64,000 nt of DNA from the NCBI RefSeq assembly GCF_037042905.1, contig NC_087247.1, forward strand, positions 56,381,920 through 56,445,919. Reading direction: 5' to 3'. Position numbers and translations under genes: made by a program. This stretch comes from Lytechinus pictus (Eukaryota > Echinodermata > Echinoidea > Temnopleuroida > Toxopneustidae). The notes below the pieces were generated by a model that worked only from the letters and a program-made list of their open reading frames with translations, ran no database searches and had not been told where the DNA came from. Shown here in pieces: positions 1-12,112 of the stretch. Within the stretch, counting starts at the first letter, position 1; the number at the start of each line of letters is the position of its first letter.

Positions 1-1240
1 GCTTGAAACAGTCCAAAATGCACCGAAAACAAGCAAAAGTCTGATAATATACGTCTAAACTGCGAATGGTTCCGTAGTCTTGCTCCCAAACATTGGAAAT
101 CCATGTCATTTTCATCATTCTTTGCACATAGATATTTTAGCTCCTGAATATTTAAAATATGCAAAAATTAACATGGATCGCGATCCATGTGCTATTATTT
201 TGCTATAGAGCTTGAAGTTCACAAAATGGATGTTCTTAAGAATTGTGCATTCAAAAGAATTTGGCATTTTTAGACCCCACGAGATCACAACAATGAGTTT
301 AAACCTCTATTACTTAGTCAAAATCCATGAAAATTTCATCAAGTTTCGCAATATAACTAATCATTGTACCCTTAAGTTGGATAATCTAATTATTGTTTGC
401 TCTTTTAAGTCTAACACCACTCTCAGTTCTTACCATTTGCGCGAAAGATGACAAAAACTCAACCTCAAAAATGTGAAATTTCAGTAACAAACTTGAGAGG
501 TACAAGAAATACTGCACTTTATTCAAAGCCCAGGTAATTTTCACCAAACTTTGCAAAGTTGTAGAGAAAGTGTAAATAAAAGGTGCAAACATGAAAAAAT
601 ATGGTTTCATGAGCTTGTTTTCAAACTATCAGCACTTTTATAAGAGCCAATGTGCTTTTTAAAACACCCCGAAACGCGCCAAAAGCTTTGTATCTATTTG
701 AGGAAAGTTCCAAACCACTCATGCACTCTACCATTTATTCAAACTCGGGGTCATATTCGTCATACTTTGCAGTACTACAAATTAAAGTTTCTTGAAATTG
801 TAGAGGAATTAAATGGCCCATGGAATAATTCCAATTTATTAGCTTCATAAAATAACACATCGGATCTGCAGTTAGTGCAGAGGAGAAAAATCAACTCGGG
901 TCTACAGCTGATTAATTGACCTGTATTGTGACGTCAGCAAGCAGAGTGTAAAATATGCGCAGATCATTATGTGCACAAACATAACTGTGGAACGTCCTAT
1001 AAATCTTCAAAGAAAAAAAAACTCAAAAAAGCAGTGGCAAAAGTAGTAATTTAATTCTTGACTGGTTGCAAACTAAACAAAGAAGAAAGAAGGTATATAT
1101 GAATATTCACGTGCAGCTCAACGTCAGACTCGCTCAGATGAATATTCTTATCAGAGGTGTGTGTACAATACCGAGTGTACAGGGTGTGTGTTAGTGGAAT
1201 CGTTTTGAATTCCGTGATCGTTGGCTGTACCATAACCATA
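1..1240. other. no gene recognised
   Basis: AT-rich, only short ORFs. Some phrases recur about 650 bp apart (near 15 and 655), suggesting an old tandem or dispersed repeat, but I cannot define a unit. Confidence 0.4.
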
Positions 1241-1700
1241 TAGCTGCCCATATATATACCCTTACCCACCCTAACCTGGCCTAACACTACCACTTAATCC
1301 TAACCCGGCCAACCCTCACCCTTATCTAAGGTAACCCTAAAATTATATCCTTATGTATCTCTAATCATATGGAACCCTAACCCAATCCTATCAGGGGCCG
1401 TGGAGCTGGGGGGGGGGGGGGGCTTCAGCCCCTCCCCACATATTTTCCCAAACCATGTGAAATTAAAAAAAAATATTACCATCTGACTGATTTTTTTTGC
1501 AAGGTCAGCCCCCAACTTACAAAATCTTTTGTGCCCCCTCCCTACCTGTTATGGATAAAACCCTAAATCTATGGGACCCTAACCTTTACCCAACTCTCGG
1601 CCTATGGAACCCTAACCCAAATCTAACATTTATGTACCCTATCCCCTTCACCAAACCCTTAATCCGATCAATCCCTAACCCTACTTTAAAGGAAAAGAAT
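1240..1700. repeat. degenerate telomere-like CCCTAA-rich stretch
   Basis: Many copies of ccctaac/accctaa variants spaced irregularly, on both sides of the MITE at 1393-1545. This is an interstitial telomere-like or satellite remnant; the variants are too diverged to be a true telomere. Confidence 0.5.
1393..1545 (-). mobile_element. diverged copy of the CAGGGGCCG-ended MITE
   Basis: Starts CAGGGGCCGTGGA, then a long G run, GCTTCAGCCCC and, near the right end, GGTCAGCCCCC, ending ...CTACCTG. It aligns in reverse orientation with the 147-bp element at 16708-16854. The target duplication is not clear. Confidence 0.6.
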
Positions 1701-1775
1701 ACAAATATAATGCAGTTAAGTTGGAAAATCTCAAGAGGCCTAGAAACAGTAAAAGTAAGATTACTATTGAATATC

Positions 1776-2924
1776 AAATAAAGGGGTAGGCATACTCTGG
1801 ACTGAAATCATTTATATCTAAATAGACTAAAATTCAGCAAAATGCTGAAAATTTCATCAAAATCTGATCAAAAATAACAAAGTTATTCAATTTTGAAGTT
1901 TAGCAATATATTGTGAAAACGGTTATATGCACATCGTCATGAATATTCATTAGGTGGGCTGATGATGTCACATCCTCCTTTTCCTTTTTTATTTATTTAT
2001 TAGAACATATTTATTCAGGTACAAAAGATCACAAGACTGTTTTTCATCAATGACCTGATGAAAACATAAATCATCATATCATACATGAAAATAAAGTCAA
2101 AATCTAAGTTAAAGATAACAAAGCTTGGTAACATAAATAAAAAAATATTTTTAAATTATAATATGAATCAAACTGAAATATTTAAGCTTTCAAAAGGGAA
2201 CAGTTACTAATTATAAAACTACTAATTGTATAATTTATTCACTGATAAAAAACACTGAAATGATAGCAATGAATTAATTATGGCATTATAGAAAACGAGT
2301 GAAACAATGACAATAAGTTATAAATGTATGTCTAAACTATAAAATATCAAAGGGTTAAGATCATATTACAAATAATAGCAACATGACATCAATGTTAAAG
2401 AAGGAATAAGGGAATTGTATGTAACTATAAATGAAATATAAGTAAGGGTTATTATAGACAAAATCTTTGGATTGCAAATACTATCCGGAAAGAACTGAAG
2501 GGTATAGGAATATCGGTAATGAGATTTTTCCTTATGTTATTACATGAAACCATAATTGTTTCATTTTTTTCAAAAACGTGAGAATGACATATCTCCCTAA
2601 TAATGAAGTAAGTTGCATAAATTACATCTAATGCACTGAATCAGTTGTCAATCCATTTTTTTTGTTCTTGGATGAAAAAAGTTTAATAAACCTAATTTCA
2701 TATAATAAAAAACAAAACAAGTGGAAATATGTCATCATTAGTTAGCTCATTAAATATTCATGAAGACATGTCTAGAACTGTTTCACTGGAATAATGCAAA
2801 TCTTTAAATGCCATAACTTTGATATTCCTTGTCCGATTTTGATCAAATTTTCAGTGGTTTGGTTGCTTGATTTTTCCTTATCTGTTCAAATCATATTATT
2901 TTCAGCCTGGAGCACCCCTTTAAA
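1776..2924. mobile_element. piggyBac-like MITE, old copy with longer interior
   Basis: The outer 200 bp at each side are inverted copies (AAAGGGGTAGGC / revcomp of CACCCCTTTAA; both with the TTTCATCAAAATC-like phrase) related to 37207-37830 and 40403-41022. The right flank keeps TTTAAA. The interior near 1985-2100 looks like a LINE 3' tail on the minus strand. Confidence 0.55.
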
Positions 2925-3586
2925 AACAAATATGAATAAGCTTTTACACGTCGTAAACAATTATTTTCTTTTACATATATATTGACTGAATGATAATGTA
3001 GATTTGAATCAGTGATAGATCAATACATCATTCATCACATGATCATAGCTGCAAGGATTTTCACTATTATTCCAAGTTTACAACTCACCTCAGTGACTGC
3101 ATTAAACAGAGGCAGGATATTCACTGAGCTAATGTCACTAACTGCTTAAAAGATGCTTAGTCACACAACAGAGTCAAGATTTGCTTTTATAACTAAGATA
3201 AGACTTTTATTTCCGTAATGCAGTGACAGATATGATTTCAAATATCAATGGATCACTTTTTTTAATAGATTACAAATACTAACAAGAACTGTAAAAAAAA
3301 ACATTATTTGGACTACATACATTAATACACCATTCTTACAGTAGAAAAGACAAAATTTAATAGGTTTACAAAATGTTCACACACTAATCAAAAGACATGT
3401 TCTTCAAAATTTCCACAGTGAGTCACCCATTTTTTCAGCTGTAATGAAATAATTGGTTTCATAGGGATATTCATTTCTCAACTACTCATATTTTTTACTC
3501 ATTAAAAACCATTTATTTATCATAGCTTAACCCACTTGGTCAACTGGCAGTTGTTGTAACTCTTATATCGTCTGACACCATCATAC
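2925..3586. other. no gene; possible tiny minus-strand exon
   Basis: Mostly AT-rich sequence. At about 3091-3143 a 53-nt minus-strand segment lies between ttaagcag and GTGAGTT and would encode SDISSVNILPLFNAVTE, but no neighbouring exon was found. Confidence 0.25.
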
Positions 3587-4192
3587 AGTGCATCCCAGAA
3601 AAAATGAAACCAAGTTTTGATGCTTTAGCAGAACTTAATCACAAATGAGATAGGAATCACCCGTTATGGTCTCTTCTTCCATCTGATATCATTTAGACGA
3701 TTATTCATTCACGCATGTGTGAGCATAAACAATATGAAAGAATATGGACTCCAAAAAAGTTGTTTGCTTTAATAATGAATGAATTTCAATAATATTAGTA
3801 AATGAGGACATTTGAAGGATATCTGTCACACTAACCCATTACTCTGGTTTGTTGAGGATCAGCCATAAAGTCTTTTGTTAATGATACAATAGCTTAAGTA
3901 AGCAGACAGTGAAAATACAATTTATTTGATGAAATGATGAAAATGCAAGCATTATTTCAAAGGAACAGAAATTTGCTATTCCTGTGTGATTTTCTTTGAT
4001 TGAGGTACCATTTTGGGATCTTTCTTTCATATTATTTTTGCTCACTCATGCGAGAATGAATAATCATCTACATATATCAGATGAACAAGGAGATTCTATG
4101 CTTTACAGTGATAGGTCATTTCATTTGTGATTAAGTTATGCTAAAGTATCAATAATTCTTGCTTTCTTCTTTTTCTGGGATGTGCTTTATAG
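3587..4192. repeat. old inverted repeat, about 155-bp arms
   Basis: 3589-3745 and 4023-4190 are imperfect reverse complements (shared phrases: cccagaaaaa / tttttctggga, ttaatcacaaatga / tcatttgtgatta, gattattcattc / gaatgaataatc). Spacer about 280 bp. Possibly a decayed fold-back or MITE. Confidence 0.6.
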
Positions 4193-4619
4193 CTAAAGCC
4201 ACTTGGTCTACTAACAGATGGTCTAATACTCAGATCATCTCATATATCATTTTTCAGGCTAACTTGAAGTCCTTATATGTTTCATGAAGCAAGCTTTGTA
4301 TTGGTATTCACTTACAACCATTACAAGCTAGTAAAATCCCCCTAGATCTTGATTAGCTGAGAGCAAATTTGTCACTGCAAATTATTGACAGGATGCTTCG
4401 TGAAATAGTCCCAAGCTCTGCAATATCATTTTTTTTTTAACTAGAGAATCAAAATTTGAAAATTCTTTGCGGAAGTGGTTTACAGTACACCATGGGGCAC
4501 CGTAAAGGACTCTAGCAATTGTTCATACCACAATGCAAACCTTCAAAAATCATCTGAAAATTCTTCATTATGAAGTAAGAGGTTGGAGGAAAAAGTGTAA
4601 ATGAAAGAAAAGTCTAATT

Positions 4620-4754
4620 TCAGAGAATTCTTTTAACTGGACTTCTTTTAAAACATGTTTTAGTGCATCCAGCTGGTTTCACACCCTGATATGCATTGCA
4701 GATGAGTGCAAGTGAATCTGATGCTGCTTTATTTTGAATTTCTTCGTTGTGAAC
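4620..4754 (-). CDS. IFI30: GILT last exon
   Basis: 44 codons plus TGA (4620-4622). Acceptor after cctatag. Joined to the previous exon it reads VVLNG|VHNEEIQNKAAS, then ALICNAYQGVKPAGC and a last Cys in TCFK, matching the C-terminal LVCQLYQG...CFK pattern of the family. A short basic tail follows. Confidence 0.92.
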   Translation of the reverse strand, partial: VHNEEIQNKAASDSLALICNAYQGVKPAGCTKTCFKRSPVKRIL

Positions 4755-7700
4755 CTATAGGATATGAGAAAAAAACATTGAGTCAACTGGTATGAACGTA
4801 TATACACAACAAATGAACATACAATTGCATGGAGACTGCTAAATATCTTTTTTATCACTATTTTTATTTCTTACATGCATCTTTTATGATACATTTCTTG
4901 TACAATGGAAAATTGCCTGGCATAACAGGAGTAACATAATTATCTGCCTATGGACCAAAATACTAAATTTTAAAGTATGACAGGTATATTTAGAAAGAAG
5001 TTTGATTTCTTTTGCTAAATTGTCTCGAGGGTCAACATAGAATAGATAAAAAATGGTAATGTGTATCTCGGGTACGGTAATGACGTATAAATCTAAATAC
5101 CAACAAGGCTCATACAAACTTAATATTTTATATTACTGAACAGATAAAACGGAATTTTTATCTCCAAAATCCTAGGAGTTTAAAGTGGAGTGGTTGATTT
5201 GATCGATTTGACATTTACAAATCTGAGCTGCAAGATAGGCTACCACTTTTCACATATATCTGTGATATATTACAAAAATGAAGCCCAGAAAAAAAAAGGG
5301 TCTGAAATTAATTATTTAGTGCTTCAAAAAAGTTATTAATGACCAGAATCACCATCTTTATTTCATCACATACACTATGTGTTATGTATTAACAACTCAA
5401 AGACACAAAATCAAAAATTTGTGGTTTGTGTTGTACTTATAGCTTTTCATTCTTAATAATGGTTGTTGTCAGGGTTTTTAGTTCTAGTATATTTACTCAT
5501 GCACATATTTCATCTTGGTTTGAGATTTTTTTTAATGAATGTTTGCAAAGCTAGCCAATACTTTTAATTATGAGATGAGTATTTGTGACTGACATTTCAT
5601 AAACATTACTCACATAGATATTTTTTTTCAAAATCTGAATTCAATTCATAAATAAATAGAAATAAAAGAAATTAATTAAAATCAATTACTGTAGTTTCAG
5701 TCCTGAGCCCTGTTTCAAAAAGACTTGTAAAAACAAATGTACAATTTCTATAACAAATTTACTATCAGCCAATCAGAATGAAGGTTTTCAGTAGCTTTAG
5801 ACTGTTATTGCAAAATTCTTATTATTATAACAATTTATAAAATGGGTTCCAGTACTTACACCATGTATCCATAAGCCCATAACGGGTAGGCTACAACCCT
5901 ATGCAATCAGAACATTAGCCTATGTATTCGTACATGTAAGCCAACAAATAGTTTTCATAGTTATACTTACTCCGTTGAGTACAACCCATGGTACATACTG
6001 ATGAGGTGGGTTCAATGCATTTGTCTTAACAGCCATATTATGCTCAAGGTAATTTCCCATAGGTCCAGTGCTGCATTCTTCAATGGATGGCCATTCAGAT
6101 GAGAGATTAAACATACTTGCACACTGTGAGACAAAGATGAATAAGAGATTTGAGCTCTAAATACATAAGGGAAGATGACATGAGGGGTTAAAGTGGATGT
6201 TTGTTAGCTTTGCAAGACTTCAACTAATAGTCCAGGATAGAAGGGGTCGAACCTTGTTTTTTTATATATACAATGTTTTTTGATGGTTTCTTGTCAATTC
6301 GAGGGTGCTGATTCCGAATCTGAATGATGCCACTCGTGTAACCTTGAGCATTTTCTGCAAATTGGCAAAATCCAATATGGCCGCCAAAATATTCAAATTA
6401 CCCATGAAAATCATAAAATTGTCCACACATTGGTTATAAAGTACATGCAATTGTGCTGCCGGAGTGAAATAATATCTGAAAAAATGATTTTTGTCAAAAT
6501 ATTTATTTTCTTGATATCAAAATGGCCGCCATCATAGACCCCTGTACAATATGAATGGGGAAAATTAATTTTTACAAAATTGAGCACTGAAATGCAAGTA
6601 ATTATGATCTATGAGTGAAGCAATGTCTGAAAACATGATTGCTAACGATATATATCATTTGTTATGTCAGTTATGTGATAAATCCTGTATTTTGATATTC
6701 AAAATGGCCTCCAAAAGCCCTAACACTATTATGTACAATGTGAATGGTGACACAAAAAAATCATAAGAGTGAGCACTAAAATGCATTTTGTTAAGATAAA
6801 CGAGTGGAATACTGACTAAAAACATTATTGTTAACGAAATTTATTATTCAACATGCCATGTATGTGATAAACCCTGTATTTTGATATTTAATATGGCCGC
6901 CAAAGGCCCTAAAATTATCTGATGATCTACGATGTGAGAGAGGACAAAACAATCACAAGGTGAGCACTAAAACATTTTTTTTGTGTGTGGTAAATTAGTG
7001 GAATACTGTCTTCAAATATAATTTGCAACGAAATATATTATTCGGGTTTCATATTTGTGTTAAATATTGCATTTTGACTTTCAAAATGGCCGCCAAAAGA
7101 CATTGACTGTATTTATGTACAATCGATCTGGGAAACCAATTTTCACAGGAGTCAGCACCATAACATGCATATAATTGTGATTTAAGAGTAAAATATTGTC
7201 TGAAAACATAATTTCTAACAAGATATATCATTCATTCTGCCAGGTAGGTGATAAATAATGTATTTTGAAAGTCAAAATGGCCGCTACAGGCCCTAACGGT
7301 AGGCCTATTATGTACTTTGTGAACGGGGAACATATAATTTTAACAGAATTTGGCTTTGCTTGACTAAATGGTGTTGCATGTATGAGTGAAATAGCGTCTG
7401 AAAATATGATTTCTAACCAAATAGATCATTTCTTATGTTATTTAGGTGATAAATGCTATATTTAAATTTAAAAATGGCTGCAATATGTTTCTTTGTGGAA
7501 ATTATCTTTCCCCATTCAAATTTTACATATTAAGATAAGGGACTATGGCGGCCATTTTTCATTTTTAAAAGGCTGCATTCATCACCTTTATGACACAAGC
7601 TATGATATATTTCGTTAGAAATCATTGGGTTTAGACAATACTTAACACTTACATAAAAATTAAGCCATTTTCATAGTAAAAATTTTGTCAAAATTATCTG

Positions 7701-10700
7701 TCCCCATTTACAATGTACATACTACTTTGGGCTATGGCAGCAATTTTGAATTTCAAAGTAAGGCCTTTATTACCTTATCAGCCATCATGTGATGTATTTA
7801 GTCAGAAATCATGTTCAAGACCAAATTTTACATATATACATTACATAGTTACGTGCGTTTTTGGTTCTCATTCTGGTGATGATTAGTTTCCCTATACGCA
7901 TGTTACAGAATTTGTAGGGGCTTGTGCGGCCGTTTTGAAAGTCAAAATACAGTATTTATCATCTACATGGGAGAGGAAATGTTATATTTCATTTAAAAAA
8001 TCACGTTTTCAAACAATATTTTCCTTATACAACAGAATTATATGGATTTCATGAGGCAAATCCTAATTCATTCAAAAGTATTTGTCCCCATTTACATTGT
8101 AAATAATACTGTAAGGGCCCATAGGGGCCATTTTGAATTTTACAATACATCATTTATCTCATGCATGAAAAAGGAAATGATATGTTTCGCCAGAAAACAT
8201 GTTTTTAGACAATATTTCACTCGTAGATTACAATTACATTCATTTTATTGTTTTTACTCTTGTGAAAATTAGTTTCTTCATTCGCTTTGTTCATAATACA
8301 GATAGGGCCTATGGCAGCCATTTTGAATGTCAACATGCAGCATAATTACCGAAATTGCAAGGGAAATGATATGTTTCGTTAGAAATCCTTGTTGTCAGAC
8401 AGTGTTACACCAATATTTCGCAGTTATTGGCATTTTAAAGTCAAACAAATTCAAAGGTTGTGAAAATTATTTGTCCCCTTTTATATATTGTACACAGTAT
8501 AAGGGGTCTATGACAGCCATTTTGAATATCATAATACAGCATTTATCACATTAGATAGTATACAAATGACATAGTTTTGTTAATAGTCATGTTTTCAGAC
8601 AGTAGTCCACTCGCAGGTCACAATCACATGCAATAATAGTGCTCTTGTTTGAAAAAATATTTTTCCCCATTCATATTCTACATAATAAAGTATACAGGGG
8701 TTATGGCGGCCATTTTGAATATCAATAAAATAAATATTTTGTCAAATATCGCTTTTCCAATTGGTATTTCACTTCTGCACAACAACTACATGCATTTTAT
8801 AGCTAATGTGTGGGCAATTTTATGATTTTCATGGGTAATTTGCATATTTTGGCGGCCATATTGGATTTTGCCAATTTGCGGAAAATGCTCAAGGTTACAA
8901 GAGTGGCATCATTCAGATTCGGAATCAGCACCCTCGAATTGACAAGAAACCATAAAAAAACATTGTATATCTAAAAAAACAAGGTTCGACCCCTTGTCTA
9001 TGGGGCCTATCCTGGACTATAAGTTTAAAGCATGACTTGTGATCTGTTCTTAGTCTGCCGCTACAGACCATTGGTTTTCGCAATTCGCATAATGCAGAGT
9101 CTGAATTAGTGAGACTAGATTCATTATGCACCGTGCCTGGCTCACAGAGTCTTTGGAGTCTAGTCTTCGCTCTAGACCTGTTATTGGTTGAAGTGTCAAA
9201 TATGAGTCTGTGCTTGCAGACTAACCTGTTCTTGTGCTAGATGAAAATTGAAATACCCTTTTTATCCTGCTTAAACATTGTGGTAGTGAATTTCAAATAA
9301 CCCTAGTAATAATATTTGTGAAAATAATAAAAAAAGGCTTGCATTTAGATGCATGCTCACAATGTAAGAATTTTAATCAACAAGATTTAGGGTTCAGCTA
9401 AATGTAAATGGAGTCGTAGTGATTGAAAATCAGATTTGGCAACTAAGAACAGTTCACCAGTTATACATAAAGTTGTGAATAACTTGCAAAGCGTTTTATG
9501 GAAAAACAAGTGGAATGCCTCTGGCCGTCTCACCTGCATCAAGCGATTCAATATAGCAGCAGTGCTGATTTTGAAAACTACTATAACTTGCACAAGATGT
9601 TCAGTGATACTTGGTTACTCTTATTTCCACGTGTTATGAACTAGACAAATACACTTATAGAGATATGACGGCAATTCAACAAATACCCCCAACGTGGCCA
9701 AAGTTCTTTGACCTTACATGACCTTTGACCTTGATCATGTGACCTGAAACTCGCACAGGATGTTCAGTGATACTTGATTAGTCTTATGTCCAAGTTTCAA
9801 GAGTCAGATCCATCAACTTTCAAAGTTATGATGGTAATTCAACAGATACACCCATTATGGCCAAAGTTCATTGACCTTTGACCTTAGTCATGTGACCTAA
9901 AATGTGCACAGGATGTTCAGTGATACTTGATTACTCTTATGTCCAAGTTTTATGAACTAGACCAACACACTTTCAAATTTATGGCTGTAATTCAACAAAT
10001 ACCCCAATTTGGCCAAAGTTCATTGACCCTAAATGACCTTTGACCTTGATCATGTGACCTGAAACTTGCACAGGATGTTCAGTAATACTTGATTACTATT
10101 ATGTCCAAGTTTCATGAGTCAGATCCATAAACTTTCAAAGTTATGATGGTAATTCAACAGATACCCCCAATTCGGCCAAAGTTCATTGACCCTAAATGAC
10201 CTTTGACCTTGGTCATGTGACGTGAAACTCATGCAGGATGTTCAGTGATACTTGATTAACCTTATGTATAAGTTTCATGAACTAGGTCCATATATTTTCT
10301 AAGTTATGATGACATTTCAAAAACTTAACCTTAGGTTAAGATTTTGATGTTGATTCCCCCCAACATGGTCTAAGTTCATTGACCCTAAATGACCTTTGAC
10401 CTTGGTCATGTGACATGAAACTCAGGCAGGATGTTCAGTAATACTTGATTAACCTTATGGCCAAGTTTCATGAACTAGGTCCATATACTTTCTAAGTTAT
10501 GCTGTCATTTCAAAAACTTAACCTCAGGTTAAGATTTGGTGTTGACGCCGCCGCCGCCGTTGGAAAAGCGGCGCCTATAGTCTCACTCTGCTATGCAGGT
10601 GAGACAAAAACCTTTGAACATGAAAAGAGGCATTTTCTTCAATATCTATGCAATGATTGCAATCAGAAGAGAATAATTTAAAGCATATAATAAAATATTG

Positions 10701-12112
10701 AAATATAATTAGAATAAAGATACCATTCTCTGTATTCATTCCCATGTGTACATTATCCATAGGTCTTAATCTTTGAGACAATATCAAAGCACCAACAAGT
10801 GGTTAACCCCTATAATATATCATAATATTGTCAAGTTAAAGAAAATGTGACCTGTATTTATTCTCTTTGTCTCTATTTTTATCACCAGAAAATGGTCAGA
10901 TTATCTGCTTCACTAGCATACCAAGGAGGGGGGGGGGGAGAGTACCTTGTCAGAAATAGGAGAAGGGAACATGCTTCCAGAATTGGTAGCATCATTTGAC
11001 ATCCTTTTTTTTGGCTCAGTACATCATGACAAGGTTTGCCAGGTATGCCACTATTCTTCTAAATGAAACATTTCTCTTGTTTCCCCCCTAACTATAAGAC
11101 AACCCTAGTATTATAAAATGAACGCACATATTTTCCATCAGTTGAAGGGTTGTACATTTCGAGACAGTGGATGAATGGAAATGCTTTATCAAAGGGCAGG
11201 ATCGACAAGATACATGTCTCAACTAGGTTCCCAACACATTCTGCAGGTCCATGCTGGCACGTGAAGTACCATTTACTTCCATATTCGCGCTCCTGAAAGA
11301 ATAAAAAATATTCATAACCATCAGTAGGGGGTGATAATTAAATGCAAGAATAGAAAAAGAAATTTTGCAGAAGTGAAAATTTGAATGGAAATCACCTTGT
11401 GGAGTAAAATAATACATAGGAATCAAATTTTCACTCAATTAAAGAAGAATGAAACCAGATGAATTCATACTAAAGAGAAAAAATCATAGAAACAGATCAA
11501 TTAAATTGTAAGATTGAATGAATTTAATGAAAAAGTTATGAGCGTTTGAATATTGAGATCAATGATGCTTTATAAATCCTCCACATGGCAATGCAATTGA
11601 GATCTGTGATGTCATACGTCACAGACGTACAACTTCCACATAGTATGTTATTTCACATAAATTTTCTCTTTCATCTAGTCTATCGCAAGATCAGGCCTTC
11701 TTTTTTGTGAGAGGACTGATATATCATAGATGTTTTGGGGTATATGTAGTGTCCGAAGGGGACAGTTGTATTCGAAGGTATTACTTGTCTAATATTGTAT
11801 ACTGCATTATAATATTTATCTTTATTTATTATTCAACTATCAAATCTACCCTTGTGTGTCTCTGTATATTGCAAAGACCAAAAGAGATATAGAAAAATTG
11901 AAGAAAAAAAAGTTTTATCATACCTGGGCATTACCATAGGGTACCAAAGTGACATTGACAATGCTCTGAACTTTCAGCCAAGCTGGGTAAAGTTGTGTGA
12001 GGATGAGCTGTTTACAACCAGGACACAGAGACTCATAATAAAGCTCATAATGCACAAGTGGAACATCAGTAAGAGCCTGTTTAGAATGCCACAATGAACA
12101 CTGCTTCTCTAC
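4620..12112 (-). CDS. IFI30: GILT/IFI30-like lysosomal thiol reductase gene (4 exons seen, 5' end missing)
   Basis: Gamma-interferon-inducible lysosomal thiol reductases reduce disulfides of proteins unfolding in endosomes and lysosomes. Four exons read on the minus strand (12112-11924, 11292-11128, 6123-5971, 4754-4620) join in phase 0 into 213 residues. Seen directly: the catalytic CPGC pair (12014-12025); the family signature C-Q-H-G-x2-E-C-x2-N-x4-C (11212-11259); the conserved segment reading NVTLVPYGNAQ; and the late block reading YVPWVVLNG. The visible part begins near the end of a saposin-like N-terminal stretch (VEKQC). The signal-peptide and first saposin exon(s) should lie above 12112 but I could not find them; a LINE and fold-back elements occupy 14-29 kb, so the first intron may be very long. 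The 5.0-kb intron 6124-11127 holds FB1 and a receptor-site repeat. No stop or frameshift is seen in the exons, so the gene looks functional. Family assignment is firm; orthology to vertebrate IFI30 rather than a paralogue is not tested. Confidence 0.93.
4755..5970. other. GILT last intron
   Basis: AT-rich intron with no repeat or RNA that I recognise. Confidence 0.5.
5971..6123 (-). CDS. IFI30: GILT exon with YVPWVVLNG block
   Basis: 51 codons, phase 0, acceptor after ctcacag, donor GTAAGT. It encodes the ECSTG...LEHNMAVKT...PPHQYVPWVVLNG region, strongly conserved in GILT proteins between the signature and the C-terminal cysteines. Confidence 0.93.
6228..9019. mobile_element. fold-back element FB1
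   Basis: Outer arms 6228-6430 and 8820-9019 are near-exact reverse complements, beginning TAGTCCAGGATAG and ending CTATCCTGGACTA. Inside, each arm has about six tandem units of 180-195 bp, each with a CAAAATGGCCGCC-like core (near 6518, 6702, 6890, 7083, 7273, 7471); the right arm carries them inverted (near 7540, 7730, 7925, 8120, 8305, 8515, 8705). It is flanked by a possible 3-bp duplication TAA. No transposase ORF. It sits in the 5-kb GILT intron. The architecture matches sea urchin TU-type fold-backs (established knowledge); the family identity is inferred. Confidence 0.85.
9507..10609 (+). repeat. receptor-site repeat, copy 1 (GILT intron)
   Basis: A dispersed element starting CAAGTGGAATGCCTCTGG and ending GCAGGTGAGACAAAA, with near-terminal inverted GTCTCACCTGCAT / ATGCAGGTGAGAC. 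The body is tandem units of about 160-190 bp, each with TGACCTTTGACCT followed by TGGTCATGTGACC or TGATCATGTGACC. Perfect TGACCTTTGACCT at 9719, 9872, 10034, 10197 and 10390. Copies 2 and 3 are at 50982 and 54172. Confidence 0.85.
11128..11292 (-). CDS. IFI30: GILT exon with family signature
   Basis: 55 codons, phase 0. Acceptor after ctttcag; donor GTGCGT. It contains the exact GILT signature spacing C-Q-H-G-P-A-E-C-V-G-N-L-V-E-T-C at 11212-11259. The 3' boundary after GGA AAA TAT is chosen because it joins to TGT GCA in the next exon in frame; it is the least certain junction of this gene. Confidence 0.88.
11924..12112 (-). CDS. IFI30: GILT exon with CPGC active site
   Basis: 63 codons, phase 0 at both ends. 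The acceptor (revcomp of ct at 12113-12114) follows ...catgcag and the donor is GTATGA. It encodes VEKQC, then a beta strand (HYELYYESL), the CPGC redox pair at 12014-12025, and the block ending VPYGNAQ, as in GILT proteins. An alternative acceptor a few bases downstream (after gaagcag) would remove VEKQ; the longer form is preferred because GILTs have a cysteine-rich saposin-like segment here. Confidence 0.92.

Noticed and set aside
3091..3143. Possible small coding exon on the minus strand
   Set aside because: Splice sites are good but no family match or neighbouring exon; kept only as a note in the regional entry.
6518..8705. YY1 site array in FB1 (ATGGCGGC-like cores)
   Set aside because: Most units read AAAATGGCCGCC, which lacks the YY1 core on that strand; only some inverted units match, so evidence is weak.
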